From Acidimicrobiales bacterium (GTDB taxonomy: Bacteria; Actinomycetota; Acidimicrobiia; Acidimicrobiales; SHLQ01), in the NCBI GenBank assembly GCA_013002375.1, contig JABDJW010000418.1:1-18228 (forward strand): DNA of 18,228 nt, given 5' to 3'. Shown here piece after piece: positions 7,030-14,526 of this stretch. The notes beneath the pieces are model-generated. The model was not told the origin of the DNA. It saw nothing but the letters and a program-made list of their open reading frames with translations, and did no database searches. Each line of letters starts with the position of its first letter. Positions within the stretch are counted from its first letter, which is position 1. The translations under genes and the position numbers were made by a program.

Positions 7030-7058
7030 TTGCCAGTATCGAACAAATGTTCGATACT
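7030..7058 (+). promoter_or_regulatory. SOS promoter of imuAB (-35 TTGCCA, -10 GATACT)
   Basis: TTGCCA at 7030-7035 and GATACT at 7053-7058 are separated by 17 bases, the ideal spacing. The LexA box fills the spacer and overlaps the -10. The first in-frame GTG (7065) lies six bases after the -10, so the transcript would be leaderless. Confidence 0.65.
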
Positions 7059-7060
7059 GG
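7033..7060. promoter_or_regulatory. LexA (SOS) box upstream of imuA
   Basis: The core TCGAACAAATGTTCGA at 7039-7054 is a perfect actinobacterial/Bacillus-type LexA site. The symmetry reaches further than needed: 12-base arms (CCAGTATCGAAC and its exact complement) around an AAAT centre. Bound LexA would cover the -10 and block imuAB until DNA damage. Confidence 0.93.
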
Positions 7061-7064
7061 GCCG

Positions 7065-7820
7065 GTGGTGGTTCGACCTCCGGTTCCGGAGCGCATCAAG
7101 CAGCTGAAACCGTTGGTTTTGGCGCGCGAGCAGGTGGTTGCCGTCGCCGACGAACTGTCGGCCCTCTTTCCCGCCGGAGGGCTTCGCCGGGGTAGCTCGA
7201 TCGCCATCTCGGCCGGTCCTGGTGGGGGGAGCCGAACCCTCACCGCCGGTTTGTTGGCCAACGCCACCGCGACCGGGTCGTGGGCCGCCGTCGTGGGTGT
7301 CCCGGGGTGGAACCTGGCCGCGGCCGCCGAACAGGGGGTCTCTCTCGAGCGGATCGCGATCGTCGACCGACCCGAACCGGCATCGTGGGCCACCGTGGTC
7401 GCCGCATTGATCGGTGCCTGCGACGTGGTGGTGGCCGCTCCGCCCCCTCGGGTGCGCGCCGCCTTGGTCGCTCGAGTACAGGCCCGGGCCCGCGAACGGG
7501 GCTCGGTGCTCATGATCACGGGGGGCAACGCCACCGCGTCCGCGGGCTTGGTGCGGCAAGCCGATGTGCACCTCAAAATCGAATCCAGAACGTGGCGTGG
7601 GCTGGGCGTCGGGCACGGCCACCTGCGGGCGGCCCAGGCCACCGTCGAGGTCACCGGCCGTCGACAAGCGGCTCGGCCTCGCCGGTTCGATCTGTGGCTT
7701 CCCGGTCCCGATGGTCGCGTTGGCGTGGTCTCGACGGTCGCCGATGCCGGCCGAGGACACGACACGGCCGCGGCTCGCGATGCCGGGCCGAGAACCCGGC
7801 GGCTGCGCAGCGTCGGATGA
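7065..7820 (+). CDS. imuA: ImuA, RecA-like accessory protein of the SOS mutasome
   Basis: About 251 residues; partner of ImuB and DnaE2 in damage-induced translesion synthesis. The fold is RecA-like but degenerate: the Walker A region reads AGPGGGSRT (50-58), with R in place of the catalytic K, as expected for a non-classical ATPase. Further along are ACDVVVAAPPPRVRAA, the strand SVLMITGG, and RTWRGLGVGHGHLRAAQATVEVTG, recalling the L2/C-terminal core of RecA. The start is GTG 7065 or 7068: 7065 is six bases after the -10, while 7068 has the same 13-base distance from the LexA box as dnaE2. An ATG at 7047 lies inside the LexA box and upstream of the expected transcript start. The gene is joined to imuB by ATGA. 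Confidence 0.85.
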   Translation: MVVRPPVPERIKQLKPLVLAREQVVAVADELSALFPAGGLRRGSSIAISAGPGGGSRTLTAGLLANATATGSWAAVVGVPGWNLAAAAEQGVSLERIAIVDRPEPASWATVVAALIGACDVVVAAPPPRVRAALVARVQARARERGSVLMITGGNATASAGLVRQADVHLKIESRTWRGLGVGHGHLRAAQATVEVTGRRQAARPRRFDLWLPGPDGRVGVVSTVADAGRGHDTAAARDAGPRTRRLRSVG

Positions 7821-9412
7821 CGGCGGTACGCACCATGGTGGTGTGGTGCCTCGATTGGCCGGTGGTCGCGGCCGGCTGCGAATCCGATGACGTGGCTGCG
7901 GTGTTCGTGGCCAACCGGGTGGTCGCCGCCTCGGCGGCGGCCCGGGTCGCCGGCATCGAGCGAGGCCTGCGGCGCCGCGAAGCGCAACGGCGCTGTCCGC
8001 ACCTTCTCGTCTTTGATCGCGACGAGGCCCGGGAGGTCCGGATATTCGAGGAAGTCGTGCGGGTGGTCGAGCGTTACACCCCGCGTATCGAGGTCACCCG
8101 TCCGGGGCAATGTGCCTTTGCGACCCGTGGTCCGTCGCGCTACTTCGGTGGCGACCACGCCCTGGCTGATCTCCTCTCCGAGGCCATCGCCGACGTGCTG
8201 GCCGGTCGGACCGAGGTTCGGATCGGCGTTGCCGACGGCCCGTTCGCGGCCGCGTTGGCCGCCCGAGCCGCTCAGGCCGAACGCACTGGTTGCGCCATCA
8301 TCGAACCCGGTTCGGTCACCGATTTCTTGCATCCGCTGCCCGTCACCGCGCTCGAACGCCCTGAGCTCACCGATGTCCTCTTGCGGTTGGGGTTGCGGAC
8401 GCTCGGGGCCTTCGCGGCCCTGCCGGCCACCGATGTCCTCGGTCGGTTCGGTGTCGAGGGTCGCGAAGGGCATCGCCTGGCCAACGGGCTCGATGCCCTT
8501 CCCCCGGACGGGCGCATTCCGCCCCCCGATCTCGACGTGAGCATCGAGCTCGACCCCCCGATCGAACGGGTCGATCAGGCGGCGTTCGTGGCCAAGACCC
8601 TCGCCGAACAACTGGAACAACAGCTGCAGCACGAAGGAGTGGCTTGTACGCGGGTCGCAATCGAAGCCGAAACCGAGCATGGCGAACTCCTGGTGCGGCT
8701 CTGGCGACACGAGGGAGCGCTCTCGGCTGCTGCCGTCGCCGACCGGGTGCGTTGGCAACTCGATGGATGGCTCAACGCCGCGCCCTCGGCCCGACCCTCT
8801 GGTGGGCTGATCCGTCTGGCGCTGGTGCCCGACGAAGTCATTGCCGCCGCTGGCCGGCAACTGGGGTTCTGGGGTGGTGAAACGGCCGCCGACGAACGAG
8901 CCGCCCGCGCCTTCGCTCGCGTGCAGGGGCTGCTGGGGCCCGATGCGGTACGGGTGCCCGAATGGAGTGGTGGTCGCCAACTCGGCGATGAAGTGGCGTT
9001 GGTGTCGGCGGCCGCCGTCGATCTCGCGGAACGCTCGCTGCGCCCGGTCGCGGCCGATGCGGGTTCGATCGGTGTGGGGGTCGAAGCTCCCTGGCCCGGG
9101 CGGCTTCCGCGGCCGGCGCCGTCGTTGCTGCATGCGTCACCTCTGCTGGTCGACGTGCTCGACGCGGCCGGCGATGCCGTGCACATCACGGGTCGAGGGC
9201 TGGCGTCCGCCGCGCCCCGAACCCTGGTCTTGGCCGATCGTCGCCGGCTTCGAGTCACCGCGTGGGCGGGTCCATGGTTGGTCGAGGAGCGATGGTGGGA
9301 CGCTGACCGCTCTCGGCGCCAGGCTCGATTTCAGATCGTCACCGACGATGGCGGGGCGCGGGTGGTGATGCGCGAGTCGGGTCAATGGTGGGAGGTCGCA
9401 GCGTACGACTGA
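7817..9412 (+). CDS. imuB: ImuB, Y-family polymerase-like mutasome hub
   Basis: A 531-residue Y-family (DinB/UmuC-like) protein that links DnaE2 to the sliding clamp during SOS mutagenesis. The palm begins VVWCLDWPVVA (8-18), where active polymerases have DxD, and the later catalytic SxDE stretch is replaced by PGQCAFATRGPSRYFGGD (96-113). It therefore lacks the metal-binding acids and is presumably inactive as a polymerase, as known for ImuB. QLGFWG (348-353) matches the beta-clamp motif type described for mycobacterial ImuB (QLPLWG). The remaining C-terminal 170 residues are the ImuB-specific partner-binding region, rich in Trp at the end (ERWW, SGQWWEV). The ATG at 7817 overlaps the imuA stop (ATGA). 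An open extension upstream in this frame is antiparallel noise. Confidence 0.92.
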   Translation: MTAVRTMVVWCLDWPVVAAGCESDDVAAVFVANRVVAASAAARVAGIERGLRRREAQRRCPHLLVFDRDEAREVRIFEEVVRVVERYTPRIEVTRPGQCAFATRGPSRYFGGDHALADLLSEAIADVLAGRTEVRIGVADGPFAAALAARAAQAERTGCAIIEPGSVTDFLHPLPVTALERPELTDVLLRLGLRTLGAFAALPATDVLGRFGVEGREGHRLANGLDALPPDGRIPPPDLDVSIELDPPIERVDQAAFVAKTLAEQLEQQLQHEGVACTRVAIEAETEHGELLVRLWRHEGALSAAAVADRVRWQLDGWLNAAPSARPSGGLIRLALVPDEVIAAAGRQLGFWGGETAADERAARAFARVQGLLGPDAVRVPEWSGGRQLGDEVALVSAAAVDLAERSLRPVAADAGSIGVGVEAPWPGRLPRPAPSLLHASPLLVDVLDAAGDAVHITGRGLASAAPRTLVLADRRRLRVTAWAGPWLVEERWWDADRSRRQARFQIVTDDGGARVVMRESGQWWEVAAYD

Positions 9413-9414
9413 TC

Positions 9415-9436
9415 ACGTGCCGGTGGCGCCGCACGT
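9415..9436. terminator. Candidate bidirectional terminator between imuB and lipoprotein gene
   Basis: ACGTGC and GCACGT form a 6-bp stem around a 10-base GC-rich loop, in the 23-base convergent gap between the imuB stop and the lipoprotein stop. No T-run follows on either strand, so the call rests on position and symmetry. Confidence 0.35.
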
Positions 9437-11094
9437 CAGGGTTGATCGCTCGGTACGGGGGCCGGCATGCGAACCGCATCGTCGATGACCCACGATTCAC
9501 CCGGAGCGCCCACGACAACCTCGAGCGCGACCACGCGGTCGCGATCGACTTCGACGAACGAGGCTCTCGTCTCCAAGGGGTTGTCGGGATTGGTCACTTC
9601 GGGTGGTCGACTGCCCTCGACCACCAGGTAGGTCGTGTCGTCGAGGATGTCGATGCTGCCGAAGGTGGACTGGATGCGGGCGGTGCCGTCGGCGGTCGGG
9701 CGGCGATAGTCCCAGCGCCGGATCGCGGTCGAACCGACCGGGTCGAACTCGTACTCGACGCTACGGCTGTAGCGGCCGGCCCGGTTTGTCCCGGCGTCGT
9801 ACGCGATGAGTCCATCCGGCGTCTTCACCGCGCTGCTGACGCCCGAGAACGCGTCGGCTTCGGCCGGGGCGATCGGTTGGCCCAGACCGAATCGCCAGGA
9901 GACCGAACCGGCGGGAGAGAACAAACCCGACTCGGCCTGTACGGCGACAATCGCGTCGAGGAAGCGATACGGAATGATCACCGCCCCGGTCTCCTCGTCG
10001 TAGCTCAGCGCACCGGCCAAGGACCATTCGCGAGCGCCGGGGATCCGGCTCAGGAAGGAAGCGCTGGTGCAGATGCCCCAACCGGGCACGGTCGCCGGGT
10101 CGTAGAGGTCGAGTGTGCTCCAGGTGAGCCCGGCGGAGCCATCGACGCCATCGAATGTGACGAGGGTGTCGGCCACCACCCGGGTCGTCTCGTTCTCGAG
10201 GATCTGCCCAGCGGGGCAGGGCGACTCGTCATAGGTGACGTCGGTGGGGGTGACGCTCAGCGTGGCCATCGAGCCGCTCGGCAGCTCCAGCAGTGACCGG
10301 TACATACCGTCGACGTCGACGGTCACGATGGGGTGGTCCGCGTCGGGCTCACCTGCTTCGGCCGGGCGCGCCCGCCACTCGCGCACCGTCGTGCCGAGCA
10401 GGTCGATTTCGCGACCGTAGTTGGGTTCGGCCAGGTAGCGAAGCCCCGCGTCGGTCGGGTAGACGGCGGCTGGTCGACCGCCGGTGACCCGGTAGTACCA
10501 GGCGACCGTGCCGGTGGCATCGAGGGCCACCAGGTAGTTGTTCCGGCTGGCGCTGCTGGCGGCGAAGACCGTCCAACCCCCGTCCCCGGCCTGGCCGGTC
10601 GCGGTGATCGGTGGGAAATCGTCAGGAAGGGCAGTCGTGTCGATGATGGCGTTGGCCCGATTGTCGGTGTTCGAACGTCGAGCGGTGACGGTCAGTCGGT
10701 ATCGCTCGCCGGGATGAAGGCCGACGACGGGGAAGCGATGCTCGGTGGCGGCCGGCGACGGAGCGAGTTCGAGGATGTGCCCGCCGGCGGCCAGGGTGCC
10801 GCTGATAGCCGCGGGGCGGATCGTGGTGACGGTGAGCCATCCGGCGAGCGGGCTGGTCGGGCTCGGGGTGAAGTCGATGTTGGTGACGATGCCCGTAGGG
10901 ATGAATGCAGTGGGGGCGACGTCGCCCGAGGTTTCGGGGGCGGGCGCGAGCGTGGGCGCAGTGGTCGCCGGCGGCGATGAGGTGGAGGCGGGTGGTTGTG
11001 CGTCGTCGCCGCCCGAGCAGGCCGACACCACGACAGCGAGGGTGACCAGGGTGGCGGTCATGCTCGCGCGGGCGCTGGGGACGTGTAGGGGCAC
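9436..11094 (-). CDS. Arylsulfotransferase-fold lipoprotein, histidine-poor
   Basis: About 552 residues starting at GTG 11094. A lipoprotein signal ends in the lipobox VSAC (lipidated C26), followed by a Gly/Asp and Pro/Thr-rich linker, so the protein is anchored outside the membrane. A beta-sandwich-like domain (about 60-165, ending VVGLHPGERYRLTVTAR) precedes a beta-propeller resembling aryl-sulfate sulfotransferases: DATGTVAWYYRV, LPSGSMATLSV, STLDLYDP, GSVSWRFGLG, RYSRSVEYEFDP. The family uses histidines for sulfate transfer, but from about residue 165 on this protein has only one His (in DADHP), and the expected HHD and WxHxNS positions hold other residues. It may thus bind rather than transfer. 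The gene faces backward between imuB and dnaE2. TACTCT lies eight bases before the start. Confidence 0.72.
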   Translation of the reverse strand: MPLHVPSARASMTATLVTLAVVVSACSGGDDAQPPASTSSPPATTAPTLAPAPETSGDVAPTAFIPTGIVTNIDFTPSPTSPLAGWLTVTTIRPAAISGTLAAGGHILELAPSPAATEHRFPVVGLHPGERYRLTVTARRSNTDNRANAIIDTTALPDDFPPITATGQAGDGGWTVFAASSASRNNYLVALDATGTVAWYYRVTGGRPAAVYPTDAGLRYLAEPNYGREIDLLGTTVREWRARPAEAGEPDADHPIVTVDVDGMYRSLLELPSGSMATLSVTPTDVTYDESPCPAGQILENETTRVVADTLVTFDGVDGSAGLTWSTLDLYDPATVPGWGICTSASFLSRIPGAREWSLAGALSYDEETGAVIIPYRFLDAIVAVQAESGLFSPAGSVSWRFGLGQPIAPAEADAFSGVSSAVKTPDGLIAYDAGTNRAGRYSRSVEYEFDPVGSTAIRRWDYRRPTADGTARIQSTFGSIDILDDTTYLVVEGSRPPEVTNPDNPLETRASFVEVDRDRVVALEVVVGAPGESWVIDDAVRMPAPVPSDQP

Positions 11095-11102
11095 GACTTC
11101 GG

Positions 11103-11108
11103 AGAGTA
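11103..11108 (-). promoter_or_regulatory. Candidate -10 of the lipoprotein gene
   Basis: TACTCT on the minus strand, eight bases before the GTG at 11094. The LexA box of dnaE2 is centred about 53 bases upstream of the expected start point, outside the -35/-10 region, so LexA repression of this promoter is not obvious. Confidence 0.4.
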
Positions 11109-11132
11109 CCTGTCGCCGGGGCGTACTTCCCC

Positions 11133-11162
11133 TTGGAGTATCGAACATTTGTTCGATACGCT
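11133..11162 (+). promoter_or_regulatory. SOS promoter of dnaE2 (-35 TTGGAG, -10 TACGCT)
   Basis: TTGGAG at 11133-11138 and TACGCT at 11157-11162 are 18 bases apart with the LexA box between them. TACGCT is seven bases before the ATG at 11170, again a leaderless layout. Confidence 0.55.
11138..11159. promoter_or_regulatory. LexA (SOS) box upstream of dnaE2
   Basis: The core TCGAACATTTGTTCGA is at 11141-11156, with perfect symmetry extending to GTATCGAAC/GTTCGATAC (9-base arms). The last box base is 13 bases from the dnaE2 ATG. It has the same core arms as the imuA box, so both mutasome halves should respond to the same signal. Confidence 0.93.
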
Positions 11163-11169
11163 CGGTGGG

Positions 11170-14100
11170 ATGGGTTGGAACAATCCGCCACGACCGTGGC
11201 ACGAAGTCGAGCGGGTGCTTTCCGATCGTCCGCCCGACCCGTTTGCGCCTGATCCGTTTGCGCCTGATCCGTTTGCCCCGGCCCCGAACGGCGGTGACAG
11301 TCCGGCCTGGTCACGCAAACGGGTGCCGTACGAGAAGCGGCCCAAGCCACCTGCGGTGCCTTCGGCCACGCCCTATGCCGAGCTTCACTGCCATTCGAAT
11401 TTCAGCTTCCTGGACGGAGCATCACATCCTGAAGAATTGGTCGAGGAAGCGGTGCGGCTCGGCCTCACCGCCTTGGCCCTCACCGACCACAATGGGTTCT
11501 ACGGCATCGTGCGGTTCGCCGAAGCGGCTCGAGCCCACGGGTTGCCTACCGTGTTCGGAGCCGAAGTGGTGTTGGCCGATACAGCCGACCCGAACGATGG
11601 TCGCAACTTGCTCGATCGTTCGGTCGCCCCTCACCCCCAACTGGTGGTGTTGGCCCGCGATCCAACCGGCTATGCCGCGTTGGCTCGGGCGCTGAGCGAG
11701 GCACAAATGGCCGGCGAAAAGGGGGCGCCCCGGTTGCGATTCGATCGGTTGGCCGAGTTGGGAGCCGGCGGACATTGGAAGGTGCTGACCGCCGGCCGGA
11801 AGGGCCTGGTGCCCGCTTCGTTGGTCTACGACGGCCCGCGGGCGGCCCGCCGATCACTCGACTCCTTGATCGATGCCTTTGGGCGCGAGCAGGTCGTCGT
11901 CGAAGTATGGGATCACGCGCAACCGCTCGATTCGGCCCGCAACGATGCCTTGGCCACCATGGCGATCGATGCCGGTGTCGACATCGTGGCGACCTCCAAC
12001 GTGCACTATCACGAGCCGCGTCGCCGGGCGCTGGCCTCGGCTCTGGCCGCGGTGCGGGCCCGGGGTTCGCTCGATGAGGTCGATGGTTGGTTGCCGGCCA
12101 ACGCCGCCGCGCACCTCCGGTCGGGCGACGAGCAAGCCCAACGATTCGCCCGTTACCCCGGTGTCGTCGAACGGGCCGCCGAGATCGGTCTCGAGTGCGC
12201 GTTCGATCTGACCCTGGTCGCCCCGGATCTCCCTCCGTATCCGTGCCCGTCCGGTCACGACGAAATGTCATGGCTGCGCGAACTCGTGCATCGGGGCGCC
12301 GCCGAACGGTACGGCCCGCGTGGGGCCGAGCGAGTACCGGGGGCGTACGCCCAGCTCGATCATGAACTCGACCTCGTCGAATCCCTCCACTTCCCCGGCT
12401 ACTTCTTGGTCGTTCACGACATCGTCGATTTCTGCCGACGGGTCGACATCTACTGTCAGGGCCGAGGGTCTGCGGCGAACTCGGCGGTCTGTTACGCCCT
12501 CGGCATCACCAACGCCGATGCAGTATCGCTGGGTCTGCTGTTCGAACGCTTTCTGTCCACCGAGCGCGATGGCCCACCCGACATCGACATCGACATCGAG
12601 AGCGATCGCCGCGAAGAAGTCATCCAGTACGTCTATGAACGGTATGGGCGCGAACACACCGCCCAGGTCGCGAACGTCATCACCTATCGGGCGAAGTCGG
12701 CGGTGCGAGACATGGCCAAGGCCCTGGGGTACGCCCAGGGTCAACAAGACGCCTTCTCGAAATCGCTCGATCGGTGGTCTGGCCTGAAGGGGCAAACCAC
12801 CGACGACCCCAAGGCGGTACCCGACGACGTCTTGGCCTTGGCCCAGACAGTCGAACATTTTCCCCGCCATCTCGGTATCCATTCCGGTGGCATGGTGATT
12901 TGTGACCGCCCGGTGGTGGAGGTCGTGCCGGTCGAATGGGGGCGGATGCCCAACCGCAGCGTGCTGCAATGGGACAAGGACGACTGTGCCGCGACCGGGC
13001 TGGTCAAGTTCGATTTGTTGGGGTTGGGCATGCTCAGCGTGTTGCACTACGCGGTCGATCTCATCCATGACCACTTCGGTCTCGAACTCGACCTGGCCAC
13101 GTTGCCCCAAGACGACGCCGTCTACGACATGTTGTGCCAGGCCGACTCGGTCGGGGTGTTTCAGGTCGAGAGCCGGGCCCAGATGGCCACCTTGCCCCGA
13201 CTGAAGCCCCGGTGCTTCTACGACCTGGTGGTCGAGATCGCCTTGATCCGTCCCGGGCCGATCCAAGGTGGCTCGGTGCACCCCTACATCCGGCGCCGCA
13301 ACGGCAAGGAGCCGGTGACCTATCTCCACCCCTTGCTCGAGGGGGCGCTGGCCAAGACGTTGGGGGTGCCGTTGTTCCAGGAGCAGTTGATGCAGATCGC
13401 CATCGATGTCGCGGGGTTCAGCGCGGCCGAAGCCGATCAACTCCGTCAAGCGATGGGTTCCAAGCGCAGCGTCGAGCGCATGACCCGCCTCCAGGATCGC
13501 CTCTATGCCGGTATGGCCGAACGGGGGATCGTCGGCGACGTCGCTGATCAGATCTGGGAGAAGCTGGTCGCCTTCGCGAACTACGGCTTTCCCGAGAGCC
13601 ATTCGGTGAGCTTCGCCTACCTGGTCTACGCCAGCTCGTGGATCAAGCACTACTACCCGGCGGCGTTTTGTGCCGCCCTGCTCAACGCGCAGCCGATGGG
13701 GTTCTATTCGCCCCATACGCTGGTGCAAGATGCCCGCCGTCACGGGGTCGAGATTCTCACGCCCGATCTCAACGCCAGCGATGCCACCGCCACGTTGGTC
13801 GGGCCCAACATGGTGCGCATGGGCCTGAACTATGTGCGGTTGGTGGGTGATGACCTGGCCGAGGCCATCGCGGCTGGGCGGCCCTATGCCTCGATGGAGG
13901 ATCTGCAGCGGCGCCACAACCTGAAGCTGACGGTGCTCGAATCGTTGGCCACTGCAGGGGCGTTCGGTTGCTTTGGACTCGAGCGCCGCGAGGCTTTGTG
14001 GGCGGCAGGTGCCGTCGTGCAATCGCGGCCCGATCGCTTGGCCGGTGTCGTGACCGGCTCGAACGCTCCGACGTTGCCCGGCATGTCCGAACCCGAACTC

Positions 14101-14496
14101 GCCATCGCCGATCTGTGGTCGACCGGGGTGGCGCCCGACGGACATCCCACCCGGTTCGTGCGCCACCACCTCGATGCCATCGGCGTGGTCACATCGGCCG
14201 GGCTCAAGTCGGTGCCCGACCGGGCTCGGGTGAAGGTGGCCGGGATCGTGACCCATCGCCAGCGCCCGGCCACCGCGGCCGGCGTGACCTTCTTGAACCT
14301 CGAAGATGAAACCGGTTTGATCAACGTGGTGGTGTCGAAGGGGTGCTGGCAACACCACCGCGAGGTGGCCGGCACCGCAACGGCGTTGGTCATTCGCGGT
14401 CGGGTCGAAAACGCCGAGGGGGTGATCAACGTGGTGGCCGAACGGCTCGAACCGTTGCACCTCGCCGTACCGATGGCTTCGCGAGACTTCCGCTAG
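11170..14496 (+). CDS. dnaE2: Error-prone DNA polymerase DnaE2
   Basis: A 1108-residue C-family polymerase, the catalytic member of the ImuA/ImuB/DnaE2 mutasome that copies past DNA lesions. The start MGWNNPPRPWHELxR-like (here HEVERVL) is typical of DnaE2. The PHP domain begins YAELHCHSNFSFLDGASHPE (69-88) and continues with ALTDHNGFYGI. The polymerase core has PDIDIDIE (470-477; D473 and D475 as metal ligands) and the third acid D615 in VKFDLLGLG, so catalysis is intact. A helix-hairpin/OB-fold region follows (RVKVAGIVTHRQRP, TFLNLEDETGLINVVV). A 15-residue (DPFAP)3 repeat sits in the N-terminal linker. The ATG at 11170 is preferred to an in-frame TTG at 11149, which lies inside the LexA box. 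Confidence 0.97.
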   Translation: MGWNNPPRPWHEVERVLSDRPPDPFAPDPFAPDPFAPAPNGGDSPAWSRKRVPYEKRPKPPAVPSATPYAELHCHSNFSFLDGASHPEELVEEAVRLGLTALALTDHNGFYGIVRFAEAARAHGLPTVFGAEVVLADTADPNDGRNLLDRSVAPHPQLVVLARDPTGYAALARALSEAQMAGEKGAPRLRFDRLAELGAGGHWKVLTAGRKGLVPASLVYDGPRAARRSLDSLIDAFGREQVVVEVWDHAQPLDSARNDALATMAIDAGVDIVATSNVHYHEPRRRALASALAAVRARGSLDEVDGWLPANAAAHLRSGDEQAQRFARYPGVVERAAEIGLECAFDLTLVAPDLPPYPCPSGHDEMSWLRELVHRGAAERYGPRGAERVPGAYAQLDHELDLVESLHFPGYFLVVHDIVDFCRRVDIYCQGRGSAANSAVCYALGITNADAVSLGLLFERFLSTERDGPPDIDIDIESDRREEVIQYVYERYGREHTAQVANVITYRAKSAVRDMAKALGYAQGQQDAFSKSLDRWSGLKGQTTDDPKAVPDDVLALAQTVEHFPRHLGIHSGGMVICDRPVVEVVPVEWGRMPNRSVLQWDKDDCAATGLVKFDLLGLGMLSVLHYAVDLIHDHFGLELDLATLPQDDAVYDMLCQADSVGVFQVESRAQMATLPRLKPRCFYDLVVEIALIRPGPIQGGSVHPYIRRRNGKEPVTYLHPLLEGALAKTLGVPLFQEQLMQIAIDVAGFSAAEADQLRQAMGSKRSVERMTRLQDRLYAGMAERGIVGDVADQIWEKLVAFANYGFPESHSVSFAYLVYASSWIKHYYPAAFCAALLNAQPMGFYSPHTLVQDARRHGVEILTPDLNASDATATLVGPNMVRMGLNYVRLVGDDLAEAIAAGRPYASMEDLQRRHNLKLTVLESLATAGAFGCFGLERREALWAAGAVVQSRPDRLAGVVTGSNAPTLPGMSEPELAIADLWSTGVAPDGHPTRFVRHHLDAIGVVTSAGLKSVPDRARVKVAGIVTHRQRPATAAGVTFLNLEDETGLINVVVSKGCWQHHREVAGTATALVIRGRVENAEGVINVVAERLEPLHLAVPMASRDFR
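11236..11280 (+). repeat. Three-copy 15-bp tandem repeat encoding (DPFAP)3
   Basis: Three units of GAYCCGTTTGCSCCT in the dnaE2 reading frame encode DPFAP at residues 23-37, between the conserved start and the PHP domain. Near-identical units suggest recent slippage duplication. Confidence 0.9.
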
Positions 14497-14514
14497 CACC
14501 CGACGGCGGCGGCT

Positions 14515-14520
14515 TAGGCT
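14515..14520 (+). promoter_or_regulatory. Candidate -10 of the channel-like gene
   Basis: TAGGCT lies six bases before the GTG at 14527 with no ribosome site between. It is the same hexamer and spacing as seen for the aldo/keto reductase at 5034. Confidence 0.5.
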
Positions 14521-14526
14521 GGCCCG

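Noticed and set aside
7047..7049. ATG inside the LexA box as the imuA start
   Set aside because: In frame, but it lies upstream of the predicted -10, so the mRNA would not contain it; GTG 7065/7068 fits the layout of dnaE2.
5906..9133. A 1075-residue open frame on the minus strand
   Set aside because: It lies wholly antisense to the LLM, imuA and imuB genes, shows no domain, and has low-complexity Arg/Gly/Pro content typical of a high-GC shadow frame.
12268..14499. A 743-residue open frame on the minus strand
   Set aside because: Antisense to dnaE2, His/Asp/Gly-rich with no recognisable fold; a shadow of the real gene.
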